The notes: generated by a model not told the origin, from the letters alone. A DNA stretch of 64,000 nt from CAYXZQ01 sp963717515 (GCA_963717515.1 OY970338.1:682001-746000), one strand, 5' to 3'; shown: positions 16,280-26,026, counted from the stretch's first letter. Translations and numbers: made by a program.

Positions 16280-16444
16280 ATTCTCACCGACTTCTCATTC
16301 ATAACCTTTAAAAGCCCGTTTGTGTTCTTGCAATAGATGGCAGTGCTCAAATCATTGAAGCTCGGGGCTGAGGGAGTTGTCTCAGGGACGAAGTACCATT
16401 ACAACAAGGCCCGTGGGAAGAGGCAGTATCCGACATTCCTGATA
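16280..16444 (+). repeat. Radical SAM promoter and 5' end (copy 2, intact gene)
   Basis: Partner of 14764-14930. It carries the same CCGACTTCTCAT block, TATA box and first codons, and continues into the complete radical SAM gene. Confidence 0.75.
16306..16314 (+). promoter_or_regulatory. TATA box for the radical SAM gene
   Basis: CTTTAAAAG is centred about 26 bases before ATG 16337, with no ribosome binding site between, so the mRNA is probably leaderless. The same box occurs at about 14790-14798 before the truncated copy. Confidence 0.5.
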
Positions 16445-17452
16445 TACCAGTACACAGACACCTGCAATTCCCGGTGCACGATGTGCAATATATGGAAAAA
16501 GGAGCCCAAGGACGAGCTCAGGCCAGAAGAGCTTGAGAAGATATTCAAGGATCCTCTCTTCAGCAGGTTGAGATGGGTCAATCTCACCGGAGGCGAGCCT
16601 TTTTTGAGAAAAGACATAGTGGAGACTGTAAAGCTCATATCAACCCTCCCGAAGCTTGAAGGAATCGCAATCCCGTCGAACGGCTTCCTGACAGAGAAGA
16701 TAGTAAAAGATGCAAAAGATATCCTCAAGATCCTGCCAAAGGACCAGTTCCTATCGATAACATTGTCGATAGACGGGTTTGAAAAAACACATGATGAAAT
16801 TCGAGGAGTTCCCGGCGCATATAAAAAAGTCACAGAGACATTAAGAAGACTCAAAGAAATAAAGAACCCGAATTTCAACGTAGGCATCCAGCCGACAATA
16901 ATGAAGAAGAACCTGGGCGAGATAGAAGAATTCTACAATGAGATGAAAAAGACGACAAAGAGCATAGGCTTTGCAGTGATGCTCGAGAGCGAGGGGTATT
17001 ACGGCAACATGGGCTCAGAAGCCAAACTAAACAAGCAAGATAAATTAAAGATTGCCGATTTCCTCAAAAAGACACTCAAGGACGACCCCCAGTACGGGTT
17101 CTATTATTCAAAGCTCATAGAGATGTTCAAGACTGGGAAGAGGGGCTTTGGCTGCCTTGCAGGTTACTTAACCCTGTACATGAACCCATACGGCGATCTG
17201 TACCCATGCCCGGTCCTCTCTTCAGTGATGAGGTACAATTTCGGAAACGTGAAAGACAGCAAGTGGTTCACAAAGAACATCAAAAGGCCCCTGGAGAGCG
17301 AGCCTATATGCGAGAAATGCCACATGATGTGCGATTTCATAAATGTGGCCAAAGTCGAGTTCTTTGAGCATGCGACATTCATGCTCTTCCACCCGAAGAT
17401 ACTCAAGAACCTCATAAAAAAGATAAACGCTGAGAAGAACCCGTATTTCTAG
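16337..17452 (+). CDS. Radical SAM protein with SPASM-like C-terminus
   Basis: A 371-residue iron-sulfur enzyme. The AdoMet-cluster motif CNSRCTMC (about residues 45-52) and the glycine motif TGGEPF follow an N-terminal basic segment. The C-terminal part has further cysteines, GCLAGYL, YPCPV and ICEKCHMMC, consistent with a SPASM-type auxiliary cluster domain. The reaction is unknown; nearby genes are glycan-related, so sugar or lipid modification is possible. The 5' end and promoter are duplicated upstream at 14764. Confidence 0.88.
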   Translation: MAVLKSLKLGAEGVVSGTKYHYNKARGKRQYPTFLIYQYTDTCNSRCTMCNIWKKEPKDELRPEELEKIFKDPLFSRLRWVNLTGGEPFLRKDIVETVKLISTLPKLEGIAIPSNGFLTEKIVKDAKDILKILPKDQFLSITLSIDGFEKTHDEIRGVPGAYKKVTETLRRLKEIKNPNFNVGIQPTIMKKNLGEIEEFYNEMKKTTKSIGFAVMLESEGYYGNMGSEAKLNKQDKLKIADFLKKTLKDDPQYGFYYSKLIEMFKTGKRGFGCLAGYLTLYMNPYGDLYPCPVLSSVMRYNFGNVKDSKWFTKNIKRPLESEPICEKCHMMCDFINVAKVEFFEHATFMLFHPKILKNLIKKINAEKNPYF

Positions 17453-17549
17453 ACGGTCTTGCCTGTCCAATGCTAGCACGATGATTCTGCAGATGCATTA
17501 GGCAAGATTTAAATAATATCCAAAAATTCAATCTAAAAATCATCTTAGA

Positions 17550-19337
17550 ATGGGCTTGAAAAATATTTTGGGGAGCAAAAGGAACAGGATAATCATCGTA
17601 ATCTCTCTCATGATAATCTGTTTCCTGATAAGGCTGCACAATTCAGGGGGATTGAGCGGAGGGGATGATTCCAGCTATGCAGCCTGGTTCTTCTATGCCT
17701 ATGAACAGCCGACAAGGTTCATATACCTGACCATCCCTGACCTGCCTGTCTGGCACCAGGGCATGTCTCTTCTCAGGAACTTCTCGATAATCCCTCTGGC
17801 ACCGTTCGTGTACCTGTTCGGATTCAACACAGCCTCATTGAAGCTTGCAAGCCTGATCTTTGCATCGCTGTCAGTGATGATGGCATACATACTTGCGAAG
17901 AGGTATTTCAATACAGGGATAGCCCTTCTCACCATGATCCTATTCGTATTCTCACCTCTGAACATAGCTTTCTCAAGGGTGGTATTTGTCGATTCTGCAC
18001 TGACATTCTACATCCTCCTGACGATCTATCTCGTCGTCCGGGGCATTGAGGAGAAGAGACCGGGATTTTTCTACATCGCTGGCCTTGTCTGTCTGGTAGA
18101 CCAGCTCACCACCAATTTCAGGGGGCTGGTTCCGCTCGTCGGGCTAGTGCCATTCGTGATCCTGTCAAGACCTTCAAAAAAGCAATGGAAACATCTCGTC
18201 CTTGTTGCGATCCTCGCAATGTCCGTATATATCGGCTATACATTGCTGCCTCTGTTATGGGGGGACAGCAGCTTCATCCTGAGACTGTTCATGAGAATCA
18301 ACCACGCTGAAGGTGCACGCGGCACGATTTTTTTCACATCTTTAATTCAAATCGGAAAATACCTTTATTTCACCCCGTTCCTTGGATTGATAGTCGTTCC
18401 GGCATTGTTCGGGATATATCATGTATCCAAAGACCTTAAGCGCCCGATAAACGCCTTGACCATATTCTACCTGTTGAGCTCGATCGTCTTTTATGTGCAG
18501 GGCCAGTTCTACCCGTCAAGACAGACCATCTATGTCCCTGTATTTGCATTGCTGGCATCAATAGGCATCATCAGCATGCTCAAGCCTGCCAAGCAAAGAA
18601 TGACCAGGCTATATTCACTGATCTTTTTCACGATTGGATACTATCTCCTGATGGTATACATGATGCTCAATCACATCCCGGAGACATATCCATTTAAGCA
18701 AACCATGAGCAGCATCATAGGCAGCAAGGCATTCTCTATCGGGACATACCTGCTCATCGTACTGACAATATTATCTATATTCATCCCATTCATCCTGCGC
18801 TATATCGGAAGAATAAATAAATTCCTGGTAACAAATGAAAAAATTCTTCTCTGGTCAGGAAAGGCAATCCTCATTATCCTGTTGATAATCAATATCATGG
18901 TTCCAGTGATATCTGTTGGGGCAGGATTCGGGATATACCACAGGTCAGATAAGATAAATGCTATCGCCGATTATCTTGAGAAGAACCTCGGTGATGAGAA
19001 ATACGGCTGCATCGCAGGGATCCATCAGAAGACCCTGACCTACCTGCTCAAGAGACAATGCATAACCTATAGTGCAGACATCGACTGGCTGGAAAGAAAT
19101 AAAGAGGAGGGGAACCTGAAATATTTTGTGATCAATCTGGAATATGACCGAGGCACCCTATTCCTGGGAAAGTTCCTGAAGAACGGCAGTGTTGACACGA
19201 CTGATTACGACAATCCGCTGATACAGAAGAATGATTACCAGAAGATCGCCTGGGTCTTCAACAATACTGTCGACATCACTGAAAAGACTTCGCTGGGAAA
19301 AGATAATCCCTTCTTCAGGCTGAGAGAGATAAAGTAA
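17550..19337 (+). CDS. GT39/ArnT-like membrane glycosyltransferase
   Basis: A 595-residue multi-pass membrane protein with about 12 hydrophobic segments. The first external loop carries acidic residues Asp39-Asp40 in LSGGDDSSYA, the position where PMT/ArnT (GT-C) enzymes have their catalytic Asp. A soluble C-terminal part (about 470-595) follows the last helix. Such enzymes move a sugar from a polyprenyl-phosphate donor to protein or lipid outside the membrane. Nearby flippase-like and DPM-like genes fit that pathway. Substrate unknown. Confidence 0.8.
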   Translation: MGLKNILGSKRNRIIIVISLMIICFLIRLHNSGGLSGGDDSSYAAWFFYAYEQPTRFIYLTIPDLPVWHQGMSLLRNFSIIPLAPFVYLFGFNTASLKLASLIFASLSVMMAYILAKRYFNTGIALLTMILFVFSPLNIAFSRVVFVDSALTFYILLTIYLVVRGIEEKRPGFFYIAGLVCLVDQLTTNFRGLVPLVGLVPFVILSRPSKKQWKHLVLVAILAMSVYIGYTLLPLLWGDSSFILRLFMRINHAEGARGTIFFTSLIQIGKYLYFTPFLGLIVVPALFGIYHVSKDLKRPINALTIFYLLSSIVFYVQGQFYPSRQTIYVPVFALLASIGIISMLKPAKQRMTRLYSLIFFTIGYYLLMVYMMLNHIPETYPFKQTMSSIIGSKAFSIGTYLLIVLTILSIFIPFILRYIGRINKFLVTNEKILLWSGKAILIILLIINIMVPVISVGAGFGIYHRSDKINAIADYLEKNLGDEKYGCIAGIHQKTLTYLLKRQCITYSADIDWLERNKEEGNLKYFVINLEYDRGTLFLGKFLKNGSVDTTDYDNPLIQKNDYQKIAWVFNNTVDITEKTSLGKDNPFFRLREIK

Positions 19338-19366
19338 AGACTCCATTACTTCCACAGCAGGCATGA

Positions 19367-20344
19367 TTATCTGAGATTCTTATTTCCAAGCTTCAATCCG
19401 AGCGGATTCTTCTGCCAGGTGAAGAACCCAATGGTCGAGAACACAATATTAGTCAGCAGCATTATGGATGAGAATGCAACTGCCTTCTCAACGCTCAGGC
19501 CCAATCGGGAAAATATCAGGATTATCATCGCATCCCTGGTGCCTATTCCGGAGAACGATATAGGTATCATCACGATAATCGAACCTATCGAGGATATGAG
19601 TATCACATCAACCAGCGAGATGCCGATCGACATAATGTCTGCGATGAAATAAAACAGCACGAATGACACTAGCCAGGAGAACAATGACAGGAACAGGGTG
19701 TAGCCCAAGGTCCTAAGCCTGATTTTCCGCATGTCATCGAAGAACACATCCAGGTGCCTGTTGACTTTCTCTTTTATCCTTCTTGGCAGGAAAACCAGGA
19801 ACAGCATCCTGAAAGAGAATGTCCTGACTTTTTCAGACAGCAGAAGGGTGAACAGTGCCCCAATAAAGGCCATGACGACAACCACCATAAGCCATGCCCT
19901 GCCGATGAAGGCAGAAGAATACACAAATATCGCCAGAAGGCCGATGACGAGCAGGACTATCGTGTCCTCTATCCTGTCAACGAAAACACTGACCGATGAC
20001 TTGCCAAATGAATGGCCTTTCTTATTGACATAGAATATCCTGACTATCTCCCCAAGCCTGCCAGGCAGGAAATTGGAGACAAATGATGTCGTGAACAGGA
20101 TAGAAAAAAGCTCCCAGAAACCTATCGCGATATCCTGCGATCTCAGGAGGACTGTCCACCTGTAGGCCCGGACAAGGTCCAGGTATACTACTATCACCAG
20201 AACAAGCAGCAGTATGAGGAGAATATCGGATTCCCTGTAGATATCTATTACCTTTCCGACGTCAATCCTCGTTATTATGAAGATGAAGATAAGTATCCCG
20301 ACGCTCCTCAGTATCCAGCCCAACAACCTGTCCCTGTCCATCAT
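19367..20344 (-). CDS. Flippase-like (LPG synthase TM region/UPF0104) membrane protein
   Basis: A 325-residue integral membrane protein with about eight hydrophobic segments and the family motifs VRAYRWTVLL, LPGRLGEIVRI and FVDRIEDTIVLL. Members (AglD-like, YbhN-like) are linked to lipid-linked sugar handling in archaea, often beside polyprenyl glycosyltransferases. It is convergent with the GT39 gene and divergent from the DPM-like gene. A TATA box (GATTTATAAAT on the plus strand, 20364-20374) lies about 25 bases before the ATG, so it is likely leaderless. Confidence 0.82.
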   Translation of the reverse strand: MMDRDRLLGWILRSVGILIFIFIITRIDVGKVIDIYRESDILLILLLVLVIVVYLDLVRAYRWTVLLRSQDIAIGFWELFSILFTTSFVSNFLPGRLGEIVRIFYVNKKGHSFGKSSVSVFVDRIEDTIVLLVIGLLAIFVYSSAFIGRAWLMVVVVMAFIGALFTLLLSEKVRTFSFRMLFLVFLPRRIKEKVNRHLDVFFDDMRKIRLRTLGYTLFLSLFSWLVSFVLFYFIADIMSIGISLVDVILISSIGSIIVMIPISFSGIGTRDAMIILIFSRLGLSVEKAVAFSSIMLLTNIVFSTIGFFTWQKNPLGLKLGNKNLR

Positions 20345-20460
20345 CCCCTAAAAAGAAACTCGATTTATAAATTTTATCTGCAATGGGGAATCATCCGCGC
20401 CGGCAGATCGTGCGATGGATAATTGCCTGTGGAGGATGAAGTTATAAAGAAATCGTATCA

Positions 20461-20470
20461 TTTATAAATA
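20461..20470 (+). promoter_or_regulatory. TATA box for the DPM-like gene
   Basis: TTTATAAATA is centred 25 bases before the ATG at 20490. This favours the second Met codon as the start of a leaderless message. Confidence 0.55.
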
Positions 20471-20489
20471 CCTGTGGATTCACATGCCC

Positions 20490-21437
20490 ATGAAACTTGT
20501 GATCATAATTCCGGCATTGAACGAAGAAAAAACAATCGGAAAGATAATCGCTGATATTCCGAAAGACATTCCCGGGATAACTGATATTGAAGTGGTCGTG
20601 GTCGATGATGGCAGCACAGACAGGACAGGCCAAATTGCCCAAAAATCAGGGGCAGTCGTCATCTCTCACGCGAAAAACAGGGGAGTAGGCAGGGCATTCA
20701 AGACAGGTATCGAATACGCATTGAGCAGCCAGGCGGACATCATTGTCAATATCGACGGAGACGGGCAGTTCGACCCGAACGACATCAGGAAGCTGATATC
20801 GCCCATAATGAAGAAGGATTATGATTTCGTGACCTGCACCCGCTTCCATAAAGGCTTCCTGAAAGGCAGGATGCCGTTCATCAAGAGGATTGGCAACCGC
20901 ATCATCTCATCCCTGATATCGTTCCTCATCAAAGAGAAATTCACCGATACGCAATGCGGTTTTCGGGCCTACTCGAGGGATTCTGCCATGAACCTCTCAG
21001 TCTACAGCGACTACACCTATACCCAGGAAGTATTCATTGACCTCGCAAACAAGGGATTCAAGATGACTGAGATGCCCCTAAAGGTCCAGGCACAGAGAAG
21101 CTACGGAAAGAGCAGGGTGCTGAACAAGGGCATCCTGAATTACATCGGAAACAGCATGATCATCATATTAAGGGCATACAGGGATTACAAGCCTCTGATT
21201 TTTTTCGGCTTTCCCGGAGTCGTATTCCTGGGAATCGGTCTCCTGACTGGGATGGGTTCATTCATATACTGGCTGATAAACGGCATTACTACACCTGTCA
21301 AGACCTATGTTCTCATCTCGATCTTATTCACGATACTCGGCGTCATGATAATCATCCTTGCGCTCATAGCCGATATGTTCATCAGGATCAGGAGGATACT
21401 CGACAATATCCTGCTGCAATTGAAAAGAAGACGATAA
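20490..21437 (+). CDS. GT2 dolichol-phosphate mannosyltransferase-like protein
   Basis: A membrane-anchored family 2 glycosyltransferase of about 315 residues. The GT-A domain has PALNEEKTIG, VVVDDGSTDRTG and the metal-binding NIDGDGQFDP. Two C-terminal hydrophobic segments (about 232-258 and 268-298) anchor it. It should charge polyprenyl phosphate with a hexose for use by a GT-C enzyme such as the neighbouring GT39 protein. ATG 20490 is preferred over 20484 because of the TATA spacing. Confidence 0.88.
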   Translation: MKLVIIIPALNEEKTIGKIIADIPKDIPGITDIEVVVVDDGSTDRTGQIAQKSGAVVISHAKNRGVGRAFKTGIEYALSSQADIIVNIDGDGQFDPNDIRKLISPIMKKDYDFVTCTRFHKGFLKGRMPFIKRIGNRIISSLISFLIKEKFTDTQCGFRAYSRDSAMNLSVYSDYTYTQEVFIDLANKGFKMTEMPLKVQAQRSYGKSRVLNKGILNYIGNSMIIILRAYRDYKPLIFFGFPGVVFLGIGLLTGMGSFIYWLINGITTPVKTYVLISILFTILGVMIIILALIADMFIRIRRILDNILLQLKRRR

Positions 21438-21470
21438 CGGCAGCCATCTCCTGATGGTTCATCTGAGATA

Positions 21471-22751
21471 TCACAACGAGAAATATCTGAAATCCAGTGC
21501 CAGGGCATCCATCCTTGAATAGAATGATCTGATATCGACCAATATCGGAGAATCCTTCATCAGCGACCTGAGTCTCTTCAATGTCAGCTTCCTGAACTCA
21601 TCATGGGGAGCCAAGATCACAACGCAGTCGATATCATCCTCAAGCTCCTCCAGGGATATGCTCGGTACCCCAAATTCATCCTCAATGATGCTATTTTCAA
21701 GAAGGGGATCGCATGCCAGCATATTGAGGTTGTATCTCTTCAGTTCGTTTATCAGGTCCAAGGCCTTTGAATTCCTGTAATCCCTGACATTCTCCTTGAA
21801 CGTGAGGCCGAGGATAAGCACCCTTGCATTGTTCAACGCCTTGCCATGGTTGCTGAGGCCTTTAATCACAAACTCTGCGACATGCCTGGACATGTACTCG
21901 TTGATATGCCTTCCTGCAAGGATTATCTGGGGCTCATAACCAAGCTGCTGCGCCTTGAAAGTCAAATAATACGGGTCCACCCCTATGCAATGACCCCCCA
22001 CAAGACCTGGAGAATACCTATGGAAATTCCATTTCGTGCCGGCAGCATCGAGCACGTCCTTGGTGGAGATGCCGATCCTTTCAAATATGAGCGAAAGCTC
22101 GTTCATCAATGCGATATTGAGGTCCCTCTGGATATTCTCGATCACTTTCGCAGCCTCTGCAACCTTGATGCTCGGCGCCCTGAAAACACCAGCACTGATG
22201 ATTTTAGAATATGCATCAGCCACTCTTTCAAGAGTATCCTGGTCCATCCCAGAAACCACTTTTACGACCTTGTCCAGGGAATGATCCCTGTCGCCGGGAT
22301 TTATCCTCTCAGGGCTGTATCCCACCTTGAAATCCTTTCCGCATCTCATTTTGGAATGCTTCTCAAGGACAGGAACGCATATCTCTTCAGTCACGCCCGG
22401 ATAAACAGTACTTTCATAGACGACGATGGAGCCTTTTTTCAGGTTTTCCCCTACAATCCTTGATGCTGATTTCAGATTTGTCAGATCAGGCCTCCTGTCT
22501 TTTGTTATGGGTGTAGGCACTGTGATTATTATGAAATCAGATTTAGAGATATGTCCTTGGTCGCTTGTGAATGTGACTTTTGCTGCCTTTATCTCATCCG
22601 GGGTTAGCTCACCTGACCTGTCAATACCATTCTTCAGCTCCTTTATCCTCTGGCCATCAATGTCAAAGCCAGTCACATTGAATATTTTCCCGAATCCTAC
22701 TGCAAGCGGCAGACCTACATAACCCAGGCCGACTATGCAGATCTTCATCAT
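21471..22751 (-). CDS. UDP-N-acetylhexosamine 6-dehydrogenase (TviB/WbpA-like)
   Basis: A 426-residue NAD-dependent nucleotide-sugar dehydrogenase that oxidises UDP-GlcNAc or a related UDP-HexNAc at C6 to the uronate. It has the N-terminal Rossmann loop VGLGYVGLPLA, the catalytic-region motif GLVGGHCIGVDPYYL with the active Cys, and the third domain LGLTFKENVRDYRNS. The start overlaps the epimerase stop (ATGA at 22748). It is third in an ugd-epimerase-tviB operon. Confidence 0.9.
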   Translation of the reverse strand: MMKICIVGLGYVGLPLAVGFGKIFNVTGFDIDGQRIKELKNGIDRSGELTPDEIKAAKVTFTSDQGHISKSDFIIITVPTPITKDRRPDLTNLKSASRIVGENLKKGSIVVYESTVYPGVTEEICVPVLEKHSKMRCGKDFKVGYSPERINPGDRDHSLDKVVKVVSGMDQDTLERVADAYSKIISAGVFRAPSIKVAEAAKVIENIQRDLNIALMNELSLIFERIGISTKDVLDAAGTKWNFHRYSPGLVGGHCIGVDPYYLTFKAQQLGYEPQIILAGRHINEYMSRHVAEFVIKGLSNHGKALNNARVLILGLTFKENVRDYRNSKALDLINELKRYNLNMLACDPLLENSIIEDEFGVPSISLEELEDDIDCVVILAPHDEFRKLTLKRLRSLMKDSPILVDIRSFYSRMDALALDFRYFSL

Positions 22752-23701
22752 GCAACCCCGAAATAATCCCTGTACCAGGCGACAAATCTCTTCACGCCCT
22801 CCTGCACGTCGACTTTGGGATTGAATCCCAGAAGCTTCCTTGCCTTGGAGATGTCTGCCGATGTCTCCTTCACATCACCTGGCTGCATGTCCATGAAATT
22901 TATTACAGCCTTTTTGCCGAGCTCTTTCTCGATCGTCGATATGTAGTCCATGAGCTTCACAGGGCTGCCGTTGCCCAGGTTGATTATCTCAAAACCCATC
23001 GGCTTGTCAAGCGCCAATACAAACCCTTCGACGATGTCGCCGACATATGTGAAATCCCTCATCATGTCACCATGATTGTAGACGTCGATTGGCTTTCCCT
23101 CAAGTATGTTCTTCGTGAACCTGAACAGCGCCATGTCAGGCCTTCCGAACGGGCCGTATACTGTGAAGAATCTCAGGCAGGTTATATCCATGCCGAAAAG
23201 ATGATGATACACATGAGCAAGGAGCTCGCAGCCCCTCTTTGATGCAGAATATATCGAGACAGGGGTATCCACTCTCTGGTCCTCTTTGAACGGCATGTCC
23301 TCATTGAGGCCGTAGACAGACGAGGTCGATGCGAACACTATATGGCTAATCTTGTTTCTCTTAGCAAGCTCGAAAAGGTTGAGGGTTCCTACATAGTTCG
23401 ACTCTGCATACACAAACGGGTTCTCCAGCGAGTACCTGACTCCTGCCTGGGCTGCGAAGTGGCATATCCTGTCTATCCTGTTCTCCGCAAATATCTTCTC
23501 AAGGGCCTCCTTGTCTGCGATATCAGCCTTGTAGAACTTTATCCTGCCCTCGAACTGGGCAAGCCTGGCATTCTTGAGCCCGGGGTCGTAGTATTCATTG
23601 AGATTGTCGATGCAGACGACCTCATGGCCCAGTTCAAGCAGCCTGATTATCAGATGGCTGCCGATGAATCCCGCCCCGCCTGTGACAAGTATCGTCTTCA
23701 T
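22748..23701 (-). CDS. UDP-glucuronate 4-epimerase-like NAD epimerase
   Basis: A 317-residue short-chain dehydrogenase-type epimerase: cofactor loop TGGAGFIGSHL, catalytic Tyr and Lys in YSASKRG with the Ser in STSSVYG, and the NEYYDPGLKNARL segment typical of UDP-glucuronate epimerases. It probably converts UDP-GlcA from the upstream dehydrogenase into UDP-GalA. It overlaps both neighbours by four bases. An epimerase for UDP-GlcNAc uronate is a less likely alternative. Confidence 0.9.
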   Translation of the reverse strand: MKTILVTGGAGFIGSHLIIRLLELGHEVVCIDNLNEYYDPGLKNARLAQFEGRIKFYKADIADKEALEKIFAENRIDRICHFAAQAGVRYSLENPFVYAESNYVGTLNLFELAKRNKISHIVFASTSSVYGLNEDMPFKEDQRVDTPVSIYSASKRGCELLAHVYHHLFGMDITCLRFFTVYGPFGRPDMALFRFTKNILEGKPIDVYNHGDMMRDFTYVGDIVEGFVLALDKPMGFEIINLGNGSPVKLMDYISTIEKELGKKAVINFMDMQPGDVKETSADISKARKLLGFNPKVDVQEGVKRFVAWYRDYFGVA

Positions 23702-24993
23702 CTTCCTATACCGATGTAAGTGAAACCGAGCTTCTTCATCTCCTTCGGGTTGTATATGTTCCTTCCGTCGACGACAATGGGCTTTTTCAGAAGCGACTTG
23801 ATGGCCTGCCTGTCAAGGTTCCGGAATTCGTCCCATTCAGTGACTATAATGAGGGCATCACAGTCCTTGATAGTGTCATAAGGCGTCCTGAAGAACCTGA
23901 CATCCTTCAGCTCCTTCTTCGCATTGTCCATTGCGACAGGGTCGAATGCGTGGACCTTTGCGCCGGCTTCCTGAAGCAGGCTGATTATCTTCAATGCCGG
24001 AGCCTCACGTATATCGTCAGTCTTCGGCTTGAATGCAACACCCCAGACTGCTACTGTCGATCCTTTCAATCTGAGGATCTTCCTAAGCTTGTCGACAACA
24101 ATAGTCTTCTGCTTCTCATTGACGTCATGGACAGCCTCAAACAGCCCTGATTCGCATTTGTTCTCTTTGAGCGTCGCTATTAGGGCGAGCACGTCTTTTG
24201 GAAAACAGCTGCCCCCGTAACCGACCCCGGCCTGCAGGAACCTCGAGCCTATCCTGTTATCAAGACCCATCCCCTTTCCGACCTCTTTTATGTCCGCACC
24301 TGTCTTTTCGCACAGGTGGGAGAGCTGGTTCATGAAGCTTATCCTTGTCGCAAGCATCGCATTGCTTGCATATTTGATGAGCTCTGCGCTCCTTATGTCT
24401 GTGACCATGATGGGATTGTCCACACGGGCGACTCCCTGATAGAGGGATGTCATCAATGCCTCTGCTTTCTTGCTTTCAGTGCCGACAACCACCCTCTGGG
24501 GGTTCTGGAAATCCTTTACAGCGGAGCCTTCCCTGAGGAACTCGGGGTTGGAAACGACGTCGAAATCAACCTTTTTCTTCTGGCTGTCTTTGATTATCTT
24601 CCTGACCATCGAGGCTGTCCCGACAGGGACTGTGCTCTTGTTGACCACGACCTTGTAGCTGTTCATGTGTCTGCCTATGTCTTTTGCCACGGCCTTGACA
24701 GCAGTCAGGTCAGCCTCGTGAAACTCGTTCGGAGGCGTTCCGACAGCAAGCATAATGATATCTGACTTCTGGATGGATTCCCTGGGATTGGTCGAGAAAG
24801 TCAGTCTCTTCTCTTTTATGTTCTGGTCAAAAAGCTCCTTGAGCCCTGGCTCATATATAGGCAACCTGCCTTTCCTGAGCATATCCACCTTGGCCTTGTC
24901 TATGTCAAGGCAAATCACATCATTCCCAAGGTTTGCAAAGCAGGTGCCTGTCACAAGCCCCACGTATCCTGTTCCTACGATTGTAATCTTCAT
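23698..24993 (-). CDS. ugd: UDP-glucose 6-dehydrogenase
   Basis: A 431-residue enzyme that oxidises UDP-glucose to UDP-glucuronate with two NAD. Its motifs are VGTGYVGLVTG (Rossmann), FLREGSAVKDF, GYGGSCFPKD with the catalytic Cys, and WGVAFKPKTDDIREAP. AAGGTGAT lies a few bases before ATG 24993. It is first in the three-gene nucleotide-sugar operon that provides uronic acid donors for the surface glycan. Confidence 0.95.
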   Translation of the reverse strand: MKITIVGTGYVGLVTGTCFANLGNDVICLDIDKAKVDMLRKGRLPIYEPGLKELFDQNIKEKRLTFSTNPRESIQKSDIIMLAVGTPPNEFHEADLTAVKAVAKDIGRHMNSYKVVVNKSTVPVGTASMVRKIIKDSQKKKVDFDVVSNPEFLREGSAVKDFQNPQRVVVGTESKKAEALMTSLYQGVARVDNPIMVTDIRSAELIKYASNAMLATRISFMNQLSHLCEKTGADIKEVGKGMGLDNRIGSRFLQAGVGYGGSCFPKDVLALIATLKENKCESGLFEAVHDVNEKQKTIVVDKLRKILRLKGSTVAVWGVAFKPKTDDIREAPALKIISLLQEAGAKVHAFDPVAMDNAKKELKDVRFFRTPYDTIKDCDALIIVTEWDEFRNLDRQAIKSLLKKPIVVDGRNIYNPKEMKKLGFTYIGIGR

Positions 24994-25047
24994 GATATCA
25001 CCTTGGAGGGTGGATATTGAGGATTTATTTAAAAAATTTGTTAATTT

Positions 25048-25857
25048 ATGAGACTTGGCAAAGTTAGATACAACAGAAAAGTTTTTATAAAAAGGCCGAT
25101 GATATATTGTACAATGGCAATTTCTATGGTCGCAGTTTTTCAGACCTTTAATTCCTGGGGGATATTTAATATCTTTATCCCTGCATTGTCCATGGCAACA
25201 ATCTGTTTAATCATCATTTTTTCCATTTTTGGTTTATGGAATATCAAATTGGGAAGGAAACTCTTGTATTCAATAATACTTTCAATAGTGTTCGGCTTAA
25301 TAGTGATTGTAATAGGGATTTTTGACATATACCCGGGTGGATTTAATCTATTTCAAATTTATCAATCCGGATTTCCCTTATTAGTACCAATTGCCGGAAG
25401 TCTTCTTATTGCTTTATTTCCCTTATCGCTGCTGTTTGATAAACAGCTAAATATATTAATAATTTTGATTGTATTAACAATATTGATTCTCCCTTTCAGT
25501 ATTGGATATGTCACTATTTTATTTGGAATATCAATTATTCATAGTATCCAATTCAACACCCTTCTCAGCAATACAGCTGGATTAATGCTTTTGGCGCTTA
25601 TCCCAGTCTTTCCTATTTTACTCATCATATCCCAATATAAAGGAATTTCGAGTCATATAAATATAAACATAGTGAAAACAATATCCATACTTGCAATAAT
25701 ATATTCAGTCATCAGGATTGTACTTTATTCAGATATTAAGGCATACGGAATAGAGGTTATCACTTATTCAATGTTTTTAAGCGTCATTTTATGGTCAATG
25801 TTGTTGTATAAATTATACAGATCTCCCGGAACTATGGGTTTAAAAATTGACTCTTAG
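25048..25857 (+). CDS. AT-rich hypothetical multi-span membrane protein
   Basis: A 269-residue, very hydrophobic protein with about eight predicted membrane helices joined by short loops. The first 18 residues are basic (RLGKVRYNRKVFIKRP), consistent with a cytoplasmic N-terminus. No conserved motif was recognised. The gene is clearly more AT-rich and Ile-rich than its neighbours, suggesting a separate origin. A TATA-like TTATTTAAA lies about 22 bases upstream of the ATG. Confidence 0.65.
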   Translation: MRLGKVRYNRKVFIKRPMIYCTMAISMVAVFQTFNSWGIFNIFIPALSMATICLIIIFSIFGLWNIKLGRKLLYSIILSIVFGLIVIVIGIFDIYPGGFNLFQIYQSGFPLLVPIAGSLLIALFPLSLLFDKQLNILIILIVLTILILPFSIGYVTILFGISIIHSIQFNTLLSNTAGLMLLALIPVFPILLIISQYKGISSHININIVKTISILAIIYSVIRIVLYSDIKAYGIEVITYSMFLSVILWSMLLYKLYRSPGTMGLKIDS

Positions 25858-25873
25858 CATTAACTTTAATCGA

Positions 25874-25885
25874 AATATTTATAAA
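25874..25885 (+). promoter_or_regulatory. TATA box for the 5S rRNA gene
   Basis: AATATTTATAAA is centred about 26 bases before the expected 5' end of the 5S rRNA, the usual archaeal spacing. Confidence 0.6.
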
Positions 25886-25905
25886 CCACCCGGGAACCCG
25901 GTTGT

Positions 25906-26026
25906 ATGTGGACGGCCATAGCAGCCTGGAAATACCCGTTCCCATTTCGAACACGGAAGTCAAGCAGGCTTACGTTCTGTTGTGTACTGTACTTTTGTAC
26001 GGGAAAAGCAGAAAGCTGTTCACACT
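25906..26026 (+). rRNA. rrf: 5S ribosomal RNA
   Basis: The conserved 5S core is readable: GACGGCCATAGC near the 5' end, CCCGTTCCCAT, and CGAACACGGAAGTCAAGC. The ends pair (TGTGGAC at 25907-25913 with GTTCACA at 26018-26024) to form helix I. The total of about 120 bases is standard. It has its own TATA box, and no 16S or 23S gene lies in the window, so it is an isolated transcription unit. The exact ends are uncertain by a few bases. Confidence 0.88.
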
